Origin: Breviolum minutum Mf 1.05b.01
Lineage: Eukaryota > Sar > Dinophyceae > Suessiales > Symbiodiniaceae
Direction: 5' to 3'
Length of the DNA: 64,000 nucleotides
Assembly: GCA_000507305.1 (NCBI GenBank)
Contig: DF241140.1
Coordinates: 23,553-87,552, forward strand
Part shown: positions 19,540 to 30,119 of the stretch, in pieces
Position numbering within the stretch: position 1 is the stretch's first letter
Layout of the letters: every line of letters begins with the position of its first letter
Position numbers and translations under genes: made by a program
Notes under the pieces: model-generated
Database searches by the model: none
What the model saw: only the letters and a program-made list of their open reading frames with translations
What the model was told of the DNA's origin: nothing

Positions 19540-20535
19540 AGATGTGCCGAATGGGACGTTGGAATATTGACCATTCTTGGCTTAGGCTTAGAGTCATAAG
19601 AGGTAAAATACGTGTTTTTTTGTTTAGGTAAATCTACCAGTCCCATGGATGGGAAATTTCACCTTCACCTTGAGGTCGAAAACAAGGATTGGCATGAAAA
19701 CTCTGAGGTGTGGTCCTTTCCGGTGAACAACAAAATACGGCTTGGGCAAGCAACAAGAAACTCCAAGAAACGTGGGTTTACCAGCTACATTTTGTTAGGG
19801 AACCTTTAGGGAATCATAGACCATCCGTAGGGGTCATTAAATGTGACCGATTTTGGGGGGATATCAAACTTGATGCAAATATACCGTAAAAATGGGGGGG
19901 TTTCCCTTTTAAGAATTTCAAAAACGGAAAACCAAATCCCACAAGCTTGACATGTGTGACCAACAAACATGTTGAACAAAATTCCAGGGAAAGAAAACAT
20001 GTTTAACGTTTTTTCATTTGACACATACACAAAAACAGGAAGGTTGGGACGGTTGGCACTTGGGACTTGTAGACCCTTACCGTAGGACACGTATTTCCGT
20101 AGTAGTGAACGGACCCCCGGAAATTTCAGGAGATGTTCTTTTTTTTCTAGACTTCATGATTCATCTTGGGATGCAACAAAAACTACAAGAATCCTCCTCA
20201 GGATGCGAGCACAAAACGTAAGATCAAAAACCGGGGTTTGACGCGATTGACACCATTTTTCACGGAGTCACGTTGGAATCATGTGTTATTTGCCAACTCG
20301 CATAGGGAACATCTTCAGATATCATCTTCAGCATGATTCTCATTTTGTTGCTTTTGATTTGGTACTTTCTCTACTCATTGCCTCACAAAAAATTGCCATG
20401 CTCATGTCGTAGAAGACAGGGGCCCCTTTGAACCTCCAAAAAAACTCTATTTTTTTCTGTTTTTTTCTCGTTTTGGGTTGGGGGGTGGGCGTTTTCATGT
20501 CATGTCCTAACAAAAGGATACCCTGCCACAACTGA
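19540..20535. other. Non-coding stretch without clear repeats
   Basis: A few half-sites of families B (CCCATGGATGGG at 19640) and D occur. No supported exon and no RNA gene. Confidence 0.35.
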
Positions 20536-20552
20536 AAATGGATGATTGGATT

Positions 20553-20750
20553 GGATGGCCTCTTACCAGGGGATGGCCTCTTACCAGGGGATGGCCTCTT
20601 ACCAGGGGATGGCCTCTTACCAGGGGATGGCCTCTTACCAGGGGATGGCCTCTTACCAGGGGATGGCCTCTTACCAGGGGATGGCCTCTTACCAGGGGAT
20701 GGCCTCTTACCAGGGGATGGCCTCTTACCAGGGGATGGCCTCTTACCAGG
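20553..20750. repeat. Minisatellite, 11 perfect copies of an 18-bp unit
   Basis: The unit GGATGGCCTCTTACCAGG repeats exactly eleven times (198 bases) with no mismatch. Because 18 is divisible by 3 and the unit lacks stops in several frames, it opens artificial frames (MASYQG, DGLLPG and GWPLTR repeats). Confidence 0.98.
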
Positions 20751-20769
20751 GGCTCAACCAACCATGAAT

Positions 20770-20878
20770 CTGGTCAAGGTAGTTTATAGCGACCTCACCC
20801 GACCCAAAAGGTAGCTGAACCCCGGCTATTTCAGGGAAATCTAGTATTGGTAAAATATATTTCACTTGGCCACATGAT
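20770..20878. repeat. Foldback element, family K
   Basis: TGGTCAAGGTAGTTTATAGC, GACCTCACCCGACCC, AGGGAAATCTAGTATTGGT and CACTTGGCCACATG. Starts about 20 bases after the minisatellite. Confidence 0.7.
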
Positions 20879-21009
20879 GTAAAAATGTATCTCCACCCCC
20901 AAAAATATGCCATATGCATATATTGCATATGCTGTATTTTCCAACAATCCGCATGTGATCGTTCACTTGAAAGGGTTAATTTCTCCCAACCCCTACGTTG
21001 CACTGACAG

Positions 21010-21114
21010 GAAGACAAGTGGCGAGGCTATGGTATGTTGATCTCACAAGCTCCTCATACCACAAAGGAACGAGCTACTGCTGCCTTGAAGGCCAGTGGAA
21101 AGTGCACCTGGTGA
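21010..21114 (+). CDS. Candidate exon, unrecognised
   Basis: After acceptor TTGCACTGACAG (ends 21009) the frame reads EDKWRGYGMLISQAPHTTKE and RATAALKASGKCTW to TGA 21112-21114. A donor-like TGGTGAAGG lies at the end, so the TGA may be intronic. No family recognised. The other frame (LWYVDLTSSSYHKG) is less likely. Confidence 0.45.
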   Translation, partial: EDKWRGYGMLISQAPHTTKERATAALKASGKCTW

Positions 21115-21218
21115 AGGTTAACAGTGAGTTTTACTCTGCAAAATGGTGGGATTGGTTCAGATAACTTTTCAGGGGCGAACTTGAGTGGTACATGTGAAAC
21201 TTCCCAAGTTGTAAAGTA

Positions 21219-21309
21219 TCAGGTGATTCAATTTGTGATCTTTTCATCCCCTAAAAGGTCACGATTCACCTTTGAAAAGGTCATCCGAAAATGATCACAA
21301 AGACTGGGC
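21219..21309. repeat. Foldback element, family G
   Basis: TCAGGTGATTCAATTTGTGA at the left and AAAATGATCACAAAGACTGG at the right. Confidence 0.7.
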
Positions 21310-21570
21310 CCAGTTTTTTTTTTGATATCCCTCCTGCTTTTAGGTCAAAAAAAAACGCGCCCCCAGAACAAAGAATTGCCAGTTTTAATTTCTAACCATC
21401 ATTTTTCAGGGGTTTTTTGTTAAACTTTCCGGGGGGTGTATGACGAAGCCACCACCGATCCATGAGGGGCGAATTTCTATCAGAGTCCTCAGTTGAAACC
21501 TTTAATGGTGGTGAAACCTTTAAGGGAAGGGTCCCCCAAAATGCCCAAAATTTTTCCAGCTCAGGAATCA

Positions 21571-21705
21571 TACTTGGATGTCCCAGGAAGTTAGTAAATG
21601 CATGTAAATGCTTAGTTAATGGGTTATAACCTACCTATAAACGGTATATACTGGGGTTATAACCCACTTACTAACCATTTACTAACTTCCTGGGACATCC
21701 AAGTA
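21571..21705. repeat. Foldback element, family A
   Basis: TACTTGGATGTCCCAGGAAG and CTTCCTGGGACATCCAAGTA are exact inverted partners at the two ends. Inner GGGTTATAACC is palindromic. One of the best A copies. Confidence 0.9.
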
Positions 21706-21848
21706 GTAATTTGCCCGCATGCATGGTATATGCTTATATCCTACTAATTTGCCATTCAATGTATACCATACATCGCTAGTCCATGTCTCATGTTTGTTTT
21801 TTGTACCTTCGGAAACTGAAAACCAAGCAAAAGAACTCAAAACAAATG

Positions 21849-21962
21849 ATGAATGCAAAAAACCCTGGTTGGTTAGGGTGTGTAGGGGATTATACTTACT
21901 ACCCAGTTATATAGGGATTTTAATAAACCATTTGAAGGATCCCGTCATTAGCCAACCAGTAG
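21849..21962. repeat. Foldback element, family F
   Basis: AAAAAACCCTGGTTGGTTAG at the left, AGGATCCCGTCATTAGCCAA and CCAG at the right, TACTACCCAGTTATATAGGG in the core. Confidence 0.75.
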
Positions 21963-22017
21963 TGGAAGATGAATTTCTACATTTTGATGCGATTTTTCCG
22001 TGGAAGATGCACTCCAC

Positions 22018-22100
22018 TTAGGGTGAAATAACCCCAGTTACCTATTCAGAAACAGGGCCATTTAATAGGGGCAAACCAACCACAGAAATTCCATGTATAG
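22018..22100. repeat. Fragment of family L
   Basis: GGGTGAAATAACCCCAGTTA and CC followed by AGGGCCATTTAATAGG. The outer arms are not both present. Confidence 0.4.
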
Positions 22101-22145
22101 GAACCAACCAGGATGTCATGAGTCGAAACTGATCACGGGGTCCAG

Positions 22146-22214
22146 GTGGTGCGTGATGCATTGGCCGAGATGCCAGAGGCAGAGCCTATCCATGTGCGTA
22201 TTGAGAAGCTGTGA
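22146..22214 (+). CDS. Candidate terminal exon, unrecognised
   Basis: After acceptor ACGGGGTCCAG (ends 22145) the frame reads VVRDALAEMPEAEPIHVRIE followed by KL and TGA at 22212-22214. The text is strongly protein-like, amphipathic and acidic. Only 22 residues are seen, so no family can be assigned. Confidence 0.5.
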   Translation: MVRDALAEMPEAEPIHVRIEKL

Positions 22215-22884
22215 TTTTCGACGACGACGATCCGAGGAATTTAATCCAAGAAATTGAAGCTTCAAAACGGCGAAGTGGACGCACTTGATCTGTTTAAACG
22301 CAGAAACGTCACGTTTAAACACACTTTTCGAACCAAAACAAAGATCGATGATAAATTGTTGTTGTCTTTTTCATTGCTGCAGTTCACTCGGTCGCCTTTG
22401 TATGATGTTCACTCCATGATCCTAAACTGCGATAAACGGAACGCCGGAACGCATAGAAAGCCGAAGATCACAGAAAAGAACATGTCGTATGTTCGTGTGT
22501 GTGTGTGTGTGTTCTTTTTTGGAGGAGGATTGTATAGAAGAAATTGGATTTGGATTGAGCAAAGGGGTTTTGATTATGACATGATATTTGATTGAAACCA
22601 TTGTTGTTGATTCTTACTTAGAGATATGATACTATGACTACATCATTCTTAGATAGTATGGTTGGTCAGGATTCCGATACATGTTCTTCACCTATAATTA
22701 TATAAAGGTTCGGTTTTATGAGTTATAAACGGAGTTTTCATCTCCAAGAGAATCAACCCCATTCCAAGGCACTAGTCGAAGGATCTTCCCATGGCGTTGA
22801 AAGTGGTGAACAAAAACATGGTTAGTTTTCGTCCCCGTTACAAGTCGGGCTATATATCTTCAAATGGCGCATGATTGCTACACC

Positions 22885-23008
22885 TCCTTACCCTTTCTCT
22901 CAATCATGCTTCAGTGGAAAATGACCTCAAAATGAAAGGAAGCTAATATTGGAGGGACCCTTTGACCCCATTTTCCACTGAACCATGATTATGGGAGGAA
23001 GGAAGGGT
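22885..23008. repeat. Foldback element, family M
   Basis: CTCAATCATGCTTCAGTGGA and AAATG at the left. CATTTTCCACTGAACCATGA followed by TTATGGGAGG at the right. Confidence 0.8.
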
Positions 23009-23314
23009 AACCAACTAACATATTTCCTGAGTGGTTTGCCCATGTTTGCCCCATCCTCCAAGTAGGCAGTCCAAGGCTTTAGTGAAAATATCATTTCTTC
23101 GCTAAACTTGGATTTGTTTCAGTTGGTGATTTTTTCTTTAACGGATTTTAGGGATCCCATGAAAATGCACATCGCCATTTTCACCACCATTTTATTCGGG
23201 AGAATTTTCTTACAACTTTTTCCGGGAACGCATCGGTTAGAGTCGCGTTTATCCAAGATAAGTGGGAGCCATTTTTGTTTGGGGACATCAAACTTGATTT
23301 TTTAAAAGGTATGG

Positions 23315-23411
23315 GCCAGGTGATTCAATGTGACCTTTTCAGTTGGATGTCACTTAACCATTTGAAAGGGTCACTTAACCATCCCAAAAAGGTCACAAAG
23401 ACTTGCCAGGG
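23315..23411. repeat. Foldback element, family G
   Basis: CCAGGTGATTCAATGTGACC at the left and AAAAGGTCACAAAGACTTGC at the right, with two internal GTCACTTAACCA copies. Confidence 0.75.
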
Positions 23412-23639
23412 GTCAAATTTTTAGGGATTTTTCCTTCGAAAAAGCAAGTAAATGAAGGTTGGGGGTGTCCGGTGGAATGTCATGACCCTCATGAAGACCC
23501 CATGTTGAACGTAACCTTTTTTGGGGCGAGGTTTAGGGGACCTTTCCATCCCTAAAGCTTTACTGGGATACAGGGCGAACCGCATCCCGAAGTGTGATCT
23601 CAAATGCAAAATGTTCAACACCATGATTTCCTACTCAAA

Positions 23640-23880
23640 AATTCAGTTCACCATCATTGGGGAGTCTTGTAAAAAGCTAGAGTTAGGTGAGAAAAACATG
23701 TGTCATGAAAAAACTCCTGTTCGTTTAATTAGGGAAGGTGTATCTAGTAGAAAAGTGATAAGAAGGTGCCTACCACAAAAATTGGACATCCCAGACTCCC
23801 CCCCCTTAAAAAAAGACAACGACATGGGGAGTGGGGTAGTAATCCTTGGGTTTCCTCCAAGCACTCCAAGCATGGTGTAA
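23640..23880 (+). CDS. Weak open frame, unrecognised
   Basis: The frame reads GEKNMCHEKTPVRLIREGVS and SRKVIRRC before passing into low-quality sequence. It could be an exon of about 75 bases (23690-23770). No acceptor or family was identified. Confidence 0.2.
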
Positions 23881-23964
23881 TCTACAAGTCGTGATCCGGG
23901 CTCGAGTAGCAAAGGAGAGCTAGTTTTGATGTTGAAGATTTTCAAGGCTTTGTGAGTTTCTGAC

Positions 23965-24061
23965 TACCCCTTCCAAACACCTTGTGAGGAGGTATGACTG
24001 GACCCCCAAAAACATACCTAAAACACCAAAACTCGGGAGGTATTTGGAAGACTATAGGGTA
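23965..24061. repeat. Foldback element, family E (reversed)
   Basis: CCCTTCCAAACACCTTGTGA at the left and GGAGGTATTTGGAAGACTAT with AGGG at the right. GGACCCCCAAAAACATACC in the loop. Confidence 0.7.
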
Positions 24062-24109
24062 AAACAATAATTTTCTGACTATATGGCAAATTGATGAAAC
24101 ACATCACAT

Positions 24110-24165
24110 GTATATATATCACGTATATATATATATATACAGTATATATATATATATACATATTA
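24110..24165. repeat. TA-rich microsatellite
   Basis: Alternating TATATA runs broken by CG and CAG. The same type occurs at 27663, 33680, 57783 and 59465. Confidence 0.85.
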
Positions 24166-24339
24166 CTAATGACTCCTTGAATATTATATACTTGAAACGC
24201 ACATTTGCCCCCGTTGTCATTTCTGATGTTTTTCAACCGTAAAAACTTCACATCCCTTCCGTCATCTCGGAGCCATGGAGCTGATGATTTTAGGAGCGAT
24301 GAGTAGCTTGGAGGAAGTTGACCTCAAAAGGAGGGAAAG

Positions 24340-24474
24340 ACCAGTTGAGCAATGAAAAGAGGGCCCCTGGTTGGTTTGGTTATATAGGGGATGAAATACT
24401 ACCCAATTATACAAAGATTATAGTAAACCATTACAGTATACTAAGGTGAACAAAAGAGTTGAGCAATGAATCCC
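24340..24474. repeat. Family F element with direct end repeats
   Basis: AGTTGAGCAATGAAAAGAGG at the left and AGAGTTGAGCAATGAATCCC at the right. Here both ends read in the same direction, unlike the inverted ends of other F copies. GGTTATATAGGGGATGAAAT lies in the core. Confidence 0.6.
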
Positions 24475-24479
24475 ACATT

Positions 24480-25055
24480 TAGTTAACCTTTTTGGGGTGT
24501 GAGCAGCCTGAAACATATAATATTACTATATAAATCTATATAATCTAAAACTCTGTAAAGAATTTTGGAAAAGTTTTACACATACTGTTGACGGTTCAGA
24601 AATCCTCATGGTTTAAATATAGTTTTATTTCATATCATTGTTATTATTGCAAATTGGCGAATACCATTTGAGATGATAAATATCCCATTATTTACGACGG
24701 GGTTCAAAAACATCCCAGGTGGTTTCCTCGCCGGATTTCTGAACCATCAAGAGTATGTCTACCTATATATCAGCTGGTGATTTAAAATCGGATTTACGGA
24801 TTTCTGGTGCTTGGGGATAGAGTATCGCAGGTCCTCAAAATTTTGATCTGGAGGGGTGCCAGGGGTGCCAATGTGGCTGGTAGAGAAAACATTGACTCAG
24901 AGATTTCCTAGGTGCTTTCAAATATGAGCCCTTTTGAAATGCCTAACCGGGCGAGAAAAAAACAATTTGACGACTATTTTTCAAATGGGTAGGTCCCTTG
25001 ATTTGGAGGTTGCCAAAAAAACCCTTGGGAACTGAGTCTGAGTGGGTAAGCAATC
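24480..25055. other. Non-coding stretch without clear repeats
   Basis: No exon-like frame with splice context and no complete foldback. Nothing specific is seen. Confidence 0.35.
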
Positions 25056-25060
25056 TATTC

Positions 25061-25169
25061 CAGGTGATTCAAAGCCAGTGCCCTTTTTGATCCCCCTATT
25101 TGGAGGTCACCAACAAACTTTGAAGGGGTCACTTAATCATCCCAAAATGGGAACAAAGAATTGCCAGGT
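25061..25169. repeat. Foldback element, family G
   Basis: CCAGGTGATTCAAAGCCAGT at the left and ACAAAGAATTGCCAGG at the right. Confidence 0.7.
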
Positions 25170-25286
25170 TTAAAGTAAATTTTTTGACGTAATTTTTCAA
25201 GCCCTTTGAAAAAAAGCCTTCCTTCGGAACCCACTGGTTTTTCCAGTCAGTGTTTTTTTTCCGGCAGGGCTAAAAGATAGCCAATC

Positions 25287-25435
25287 ACTTCGATGTCTCA
25301 GGAAGTTAGTAATTAAATTAGATGGTTAGTAAATGGGTTAGAAGTTGTAACCCTGATATACCTCATTTATAACTATATAGGTTATAACCCATTGATCCTA
25401 ACCATTTCATTACTAAGTTCCTGAAACATCCAAGC
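25287..25435. repeat. Foldback element, family A
   Basis: ACTTCGATGTCTCAGGAAGT at the left and AGTTCCTGAAACATCCAAGC at the right. Confidence 0.8.
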
Positions 25436-25475
25436 ACCAATCACCAATTATTCTTCAGATCAGTCAGATCCCATA

Positions 25476-25557
25476 TGCTGAGGTCATGACGGCATGACGG
25501 GGGGGCCCCAAAAACAAACCTTTTAAGCACCTCAGTATGACTGGAAGACTAGGGTTT
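25476..25557. repeat. Foldback element, family E (damaged)
   Basis: GGCCCCAAAAACAAACC core and the right arm CAGTATGACTGGAAGACTAG. The left arm is disrupted by ATGACGGCATGACGG. Confidence 0.5.
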
Positions 25558-25877
25558 AGCTACTAATTTACTACTAGAAAATTCAACCATCCTTGAAGGT
25601 ATAGATAGATAAACATGGGAAAAAAGATACATGGATCCTATGGTGAATATTTCATTCCCATGGAGGCGCAGATGAAAAAAAAACAAACCGTTTCATCCCT
25701 GGGTCCCTGACGGGTTTTTTTCGGGATGCGCAACAAATTGTGTTTTGTTGGCAACCGCGAATTTTTTGGGAAAATCTTGACCTCCCCCACTTACTAAGGT
25801 GGCGAGCTCTTTCACTGCGTTCAGGCCGGGAAACAAATCAACACATCCCAAATAAGGGACACCATTTGGGGATACAC

Positions 25878-26316
25878 CCCTGAAAACTAACATAGCCCCT
25901 AAAAATGGTGGTTTCCAGTAGGAATCTCCTTTTCCAGGGGTCTATTTTCAGGGGGTTGGGGTTTTTCGCGACGGTAATAGGGGTTTTTTGCTACAGTGGG
26001 TTGGTTAGGGGGTTTTTTGCAACGGTGCTACCTGGAGAGGGTTTTTTTGCAACAGTCGCACGGGGGTTTTTTGCGACGGTGCCGGCTTGCCGGGGGTTTT
26101 TTGCAACAGTCCCACGGGGGTTTTTTGCGACGGTGCCGGCTTGCCGGGGGTTTTTTGCATCAGTCCCACGGAGGTTTTTTGCATCAGTTTTCACGTCCAG
26201 ACAAGGCAACTTTAAAACGCGGTGGTGTTGCCGCCGTGAGAGGACGACCATGATAGTGGTCTTTGTTTTGAACCTGTTCTTGTCGTTGTTGTTGCTGTGG
26301 CTGTTGATGGTGGTGC

Positions 26317-26350
<34 letters not shown>

Positions 26351-27548
26351 GNNNNNNNNNNNNNNNNNNNNNNNNNNNNNNNNNNNNNNNNNNNNNNNNN
26401 NNNNNNNNNNNNNNNNNNNNNNNNNNNNNNNNNNNNNNNNNNNNNNNNNNNNNNNNNNNNNNNNNNNNNNNNNNNNNNNNNNNNNNNNNNNNNNNNNNNN
26501 NNNNNNNNNNNNNNNNNNNNNNNNNNNNNNNNNNNNNNNNNNNNNNNNNNNNNNNNNNNNNNNNNNNNNNNNNNNNNNNNNNNNNNNNNNNNNNNNNNNN
26601 NNNNNNNNNNNNNNNNNNNNNNNNNNNNNNNNNNNNNNNNNNNNNNNNNNNNNNNNNNNNNNNNNNNNNNNNNNNNNNNNNNNNNNNNNNNNNNNNNNNN
26701 NNNNNNNNNNNNNNNNNNNNNNNNNNNNNNNNNNNNNNNNNNNNNNNNNNNNNNNNNNNNNNNNNNNNNNNNNNNNNNNNNNNNNNNNNNNNNNNNNNNN
26801 NNNNNNNNNNNNNNNNNNNNNNNNNNNNNNNNNNNNNNNNNNNNNNNNNNNNNNNNNNNNNNNNNNNNNNNNNNNNNNNNNNNNNNNNNNNNNNNNNNNN
26901 NNNNNNNNNNNNNNNNNNNNNNNNNNNNNNNNNNNNNNNNNNNNNNNNNNNNNNNNNNNNNNNNNNNNNNNNNNNNNNNNNNNNNNNNNNNNNNNNNNNN
27001 NNNNNNNNNNNNNNNNNNNNNNNNNNNNNNNNNNNNNNNNNNNNNNNNNNNNNNNNNNNNNNNNNNNNNNNNNNNNNNNNNNNNNNNNNNNNNNNNNNNN
27101 NNNNNNNNNNNNNNNNNNNNNNNNNNNNNNNNNNNNNNNNNNNNNNNNNNNNNNNNNNNNNNNNNNNNNNNNNNNNNNNNNNNNNNNNNNNNNNNNNNNN
27201 NNNNNNNNNNNNNNNNNNNNNNNNNNNNNNNNNNNNNNNNNNNNNNNNNNNNNNNNNNNNNNNNNNNNNNNCTAACCAACCCACGCTCCGCTGTGGACCT
27301 GCGCCGATGTAATAAACCCCGGTTACCGTCGCAGAAAACCACCACTGATGCAAAAAAAAACCCCTTGCCGTAGCCAAAAACCCTTCCACTGTCGCAAAAA
27401 AACCCCCCCAGCACTGTCGCAAAAAACCCCCAACACCAACCGTCGCAAAAAAACCCCCAACCAACCCACTGTAGCAAAAAACCCCGGTTACCGACGCAAA
27501 AAACCCGAAGCCCTATTTTCAGAGGCGTTTGTTAGTTTCAGGGAGGGA
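25878..27548. repeat. Large palindrome: family D ends, satellite arms, gapped centre
   Basis: The outer ends are family D: CCCCTGAAAACTAACATAGC at 25878 and GTTAGTTTCAGGGAGGG near 27547. Inside, the left arm (about 25955-26190) is a run of degenerate GGGGGTTTTTTGCGACGGTG units, and the right arm (27328-27510) is the inverted run CACTGTCGCAAAAAACCCCC. Long pairings exist, for example TTTTTTGCTACAGTGGGTTG at 25985 against CAACCCACTGTAGCAAAAAA at 27463. The centre is N from 26352 to 27271, flanked on the left by (GTT)n. Confidence 0.85.
26352..27271. other. Assembly gap (920 N)
   Basis: The run of N lies in the loop of the palindrome and directly follows a TTG microsatellite, a typical place for assembly to fail. 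Confidence 0.99.
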
Positions 27549-27889
27549 AGTTGTCGACCTTAAAGTGTTGGGCCTTCTTGATCTGACTTTTTCATTCCAC
27601 AATGCCTATAGCGTTTTTGCCACCTGTTTTTTTGCCGCTCCTGGTCAAAATTGATCTGATTATATATTTATATATATATATATACTGTATATATATATAA
27701 ACACAAAAAATGGCCGGCATAAACATGTTTTTTCCAGAAAAATCCACAGCTACAGAGTGAACAAGCTTACACTTCCTTGTAACTAACAGCAAGTTTTTGA
27801 TAATCAATAGTTGGAAGACTACTTAGCCTTTTTGGGATTCGCCTTTTTTTCAGGTGGGATTGAACTATTAGTTAGTTTTAGGGAGGGTA

Positions 27890-28000
27890 CAGCTCTGAAA
27901 ACCAACATGACACTGGAAAATCCCCATGTTCGATAGGAAAATACATCTTCATTCATGGTGGATGTGGCATATAAACCGCCATGTTAGTTTTAGGGAGGCT
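27890..28000. repeat. Foldback element, family D
   Basis: TCTGAAAACCAACATGACAC at the left and GCCATGTTAGTTTTAGGGAG at the right. An extra right end (TTAGTTAGTTTTAGGGAGGG) lies just before it at 27869. Confidence 0.65.
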
Positions 28001-28195
28001 CGTGTTTGTTTTTTAATAAACATTTGAAGATCATGGATATCTGACTTCCTTAACTCCGATCTGTTTGAAGTTTCTCCAACTTTTGACCCCCTATGATACG
28101 TATAGTATCACTTCCCCCACATCTATAGGACTCCCCCCACGTTTTCCCCCGCTGTGTTTAGGGGGACGTTTTTTCATAGACAAAAACGACTCCTG

Positions 28196-28309
28196 GGTGC
28201 CGTTTTCCATCGAAATTGGGAGGCCATGGAGTTGAAGAATTTGCAAGAAGTGATTGATTTGAAGCGAGCAATTTGCAAAGCAAAAGGATTGCAGCACCTT
28301 GTTCCGTGA
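28196..28309 (+). CDS. Candidate terminal exon, unrecognised
   Basis: The frame reads VFHRNWEAMELKNLQEVIDL and KRAICKAKGLQHLVP to TGA at 28307-28309. It is a helix-forming mix of charged and leucine residues. The minus strand is also open, so the strand is not certain. It could belong to the start of the DUF4116 gene downstream, but nothing shows that directly. Confidence 0.35.
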   Translation, partial: GAVFHRNWEAMELKNLQEVIDLKRAICKAKGLQHLVP

Positions 28310-28412
28310 TAGATGGATGGATGGATGCCCTAACCCTGGGGTATGACTGGAAGACTAGGGATATATATATATATAAGTAGGAAAAATAGAGTTGTAACTG
28401 ATACACCCCTGA

Positions 28413-28511
28413 ACTAGGTGGCGGTTTTAAATATATGTGCTATTTTCACCCTGACCCTTGGGGTTTCATGATCCAATTTGACTTGCGCATATTTTTTCAA
28501 AAGGGGTTGGA
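28413..28511. repeat. Foldback element, family C
   Basis: ACTAGGTGGCGGTTTTAAAT at the left, then GATCCAATTTGACTTGCGCA and TTTTTTCAAAAGGGGTTGG. The last arm bases are lost. Confidence 0.6.
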
Positions 28512-28514
28512 TAC

Positions 28515-28630
28515 CCTCACCTCCCATCATGGTTCAGTGGAATTTTTGGGGTGTATCTCCTGTATCATGATCGTTTCCCAGAAATTTTCGGGTAGTTTTC
28601 GACTGAACCATGATTATGGAAGAAAGAGTA
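28515..28630. repeat. Foldback element, family M
   Basis: CTCCCATCATGGTTCAGTGG at the left and CGACTGAACCATGATTATGG at the right. Directly follows the C copy. Confidence 0.75.
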
Positions 28631-29397
28631 AGGTGGGATATGTTTGTTCCCTGGAGGGTAGATGGATGGATGAGCATTGTTGAATTTGTTTCTCTCATGT
28701 TTTTGTTGCTGCATTTTTTTGGAAGGAGAGAGTTGTATTGTATACCATTTGCCGACCCTGTTATTGGAGGTAGTCAGGTAAGGTAGATGGGTGAGTGGAT
28801 GATTGAAAATCAACAATGGGGTGATGGTATTGTTTTGCTGATGGGCTTTTGTAGGGTGCGGTGGGAGGAATGGTGATGATGATCAACACACACACACACA
28901 CTGCTTCTAGCCTCATTTTCTCCAGTGAAGCCAGACACATTTTTGTAGCATTCTTGGCATTACAATTTGACAAAAATTAAAACAAAAAAAGCATTGGTAT
29001 GATTGATGTATGTGAAGTTTGATAAGATCGAGTTACCTTTTGATTTAAGCATTTGCCACAGTTCTCCCACAAGATGGCCCCTACAAATGGAGGGACATGG
29101 GGCCCCTACAAATGGCCGAAGATAAATCTGGGTTTCACTGGGTGGAGTTGTGAACCGATTGGTATCCACATGCCTAGGGTTATCCACCCTAAGTTTAAAG
29201 TGGTACCCTAGTGTATACCATGTATACCTTAGTAACTTATGCAAAGTGGTACCATCTATAACCCTACTTCCACCTTTAACTTTGTATCCATATGAGTTCT
29301 GTCATATTTAGTGATCTCTTACCGAGGAATTCCTCTATGTTGCGGCTCTTTGAAGAGAAGGTTTGGATGGAAAAATCGTGTTTTTTCTCAGGAAAAG

Positions 29398-29504
29398 TAC
29401 CATCTGTGAAACTAACATATTCCCTTGAAAATAGGCCATCCCAACAGGAAAAATCATCTTCCAACCATCCATTTTCAGCGGCTATGTTAGTTTTAGGGAG
29501 GGTA
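29398..29504. repeat. Foldback element, family D
   Basis: TACCATCTGTGAAACTAACA at the left and GCTATGTTAGTTTTAGGGAG with GGTA at the right. Includes the ATCTTCCAACCATCCATTTT block shared by many D copies. Confidence 0.8.
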
Positions 29505-29557
29505 TTCAAGAAGGTTGTTCTATAGGTGATCATGGCAAGTAGTTTGGTTGCGGTTAC

Positions 29558-29680
29558 TCATCCTTCCACAGTCATGCTTCAGTGGAAAATGTGGTTGAAT
29601 TTTAAATGAAAGATGAGTTTAGTTTCCAATTTCGGGCCATGGTTCATCCATTTTCCACTTCCATGATTGTTGGAAGAAGA
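29558..29680. repeat. Foldback element, family M
   Basis: ACAGTCATGCTTCAGTGGAA and CATTTTCCACTTCCATGATT with GTTGGAAGAAG. Confidence 0.65.
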
Positions 29681-29840
29681 GAATTCAAAATAATGACGCG
29701 TGGTTTCATATCAATGACAGTAGGCCCTGATGATTTTCAATCCCAAGAACCGGGCCTTGAAGAATCACAACTTGACTGGGATGGAAAACAAAAATCTCTC
29801 CACTCAGTGTTTTGTCCTTTTTTTAGGAATGATTTGCCCT

Positions 29841-29921
29841 AAGAACCCTGACCCCTCAAAAGAAGCTATTTTGAGGACCTGGACCCCTGCTATACAGGTT
29901 CAAACCCCTCCATTGTAGGGT
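29841..29921. repeat. Element, family H
   Basis: AGAACCCTGACCCCTCAAAA, TTTTGAGGACCTGGACCCC, CTATACAGGTTCAAACCCCT and CCATTGTAGGGTCC. Confidence 0.65.
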
Positions 29922-29980
29922 CCCTGCTCTTTCTCAGGGTGCCAAAAAAGCAGGAGATTCCAAGATAAGAATTAAACCTG

Positions 29981-30112
29981 TACCTGGCAATTCTTTGTGA
30001 TTTTTCTTGGGATGGTGACTTCACTTTTTCCCCGAACTGAAGTCGGCAAAGTCTAAGCGTGACCTACCCAGCGATCAGGGATAAAGTTTGGTCCCGAATT
30101 GAATCACGTGGT
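29981..30112. repeat. Foldback element, family G (reversed)
   Basis: ACCTGGCAATTCTTTGTGAT at the left and GTCCCGAATTGAATCACGTG at the right. Confidence 0.7.
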
Positions 30113-30119
30113 AGATAAA

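Noticed and set aside
20538-20789. Repeat proteins from the 18-bp array, and a CRISPR-like reading
   Set aside because: The units are directly adjacent without spacers, so it is not CRISPR. Open frames follow from the unit length alone.
27364-27380. Second spliced-leader match (CCGTAGCCA)
   Set aside because: Only nine bases agree, and they are explained by the satellite unit of the palindrome arm.
25905-27464. Very long open frames across the N run on both strands
   Set aside because: They are open only because N cannot be read as a stop. The flanking parts translate the satellite unit.
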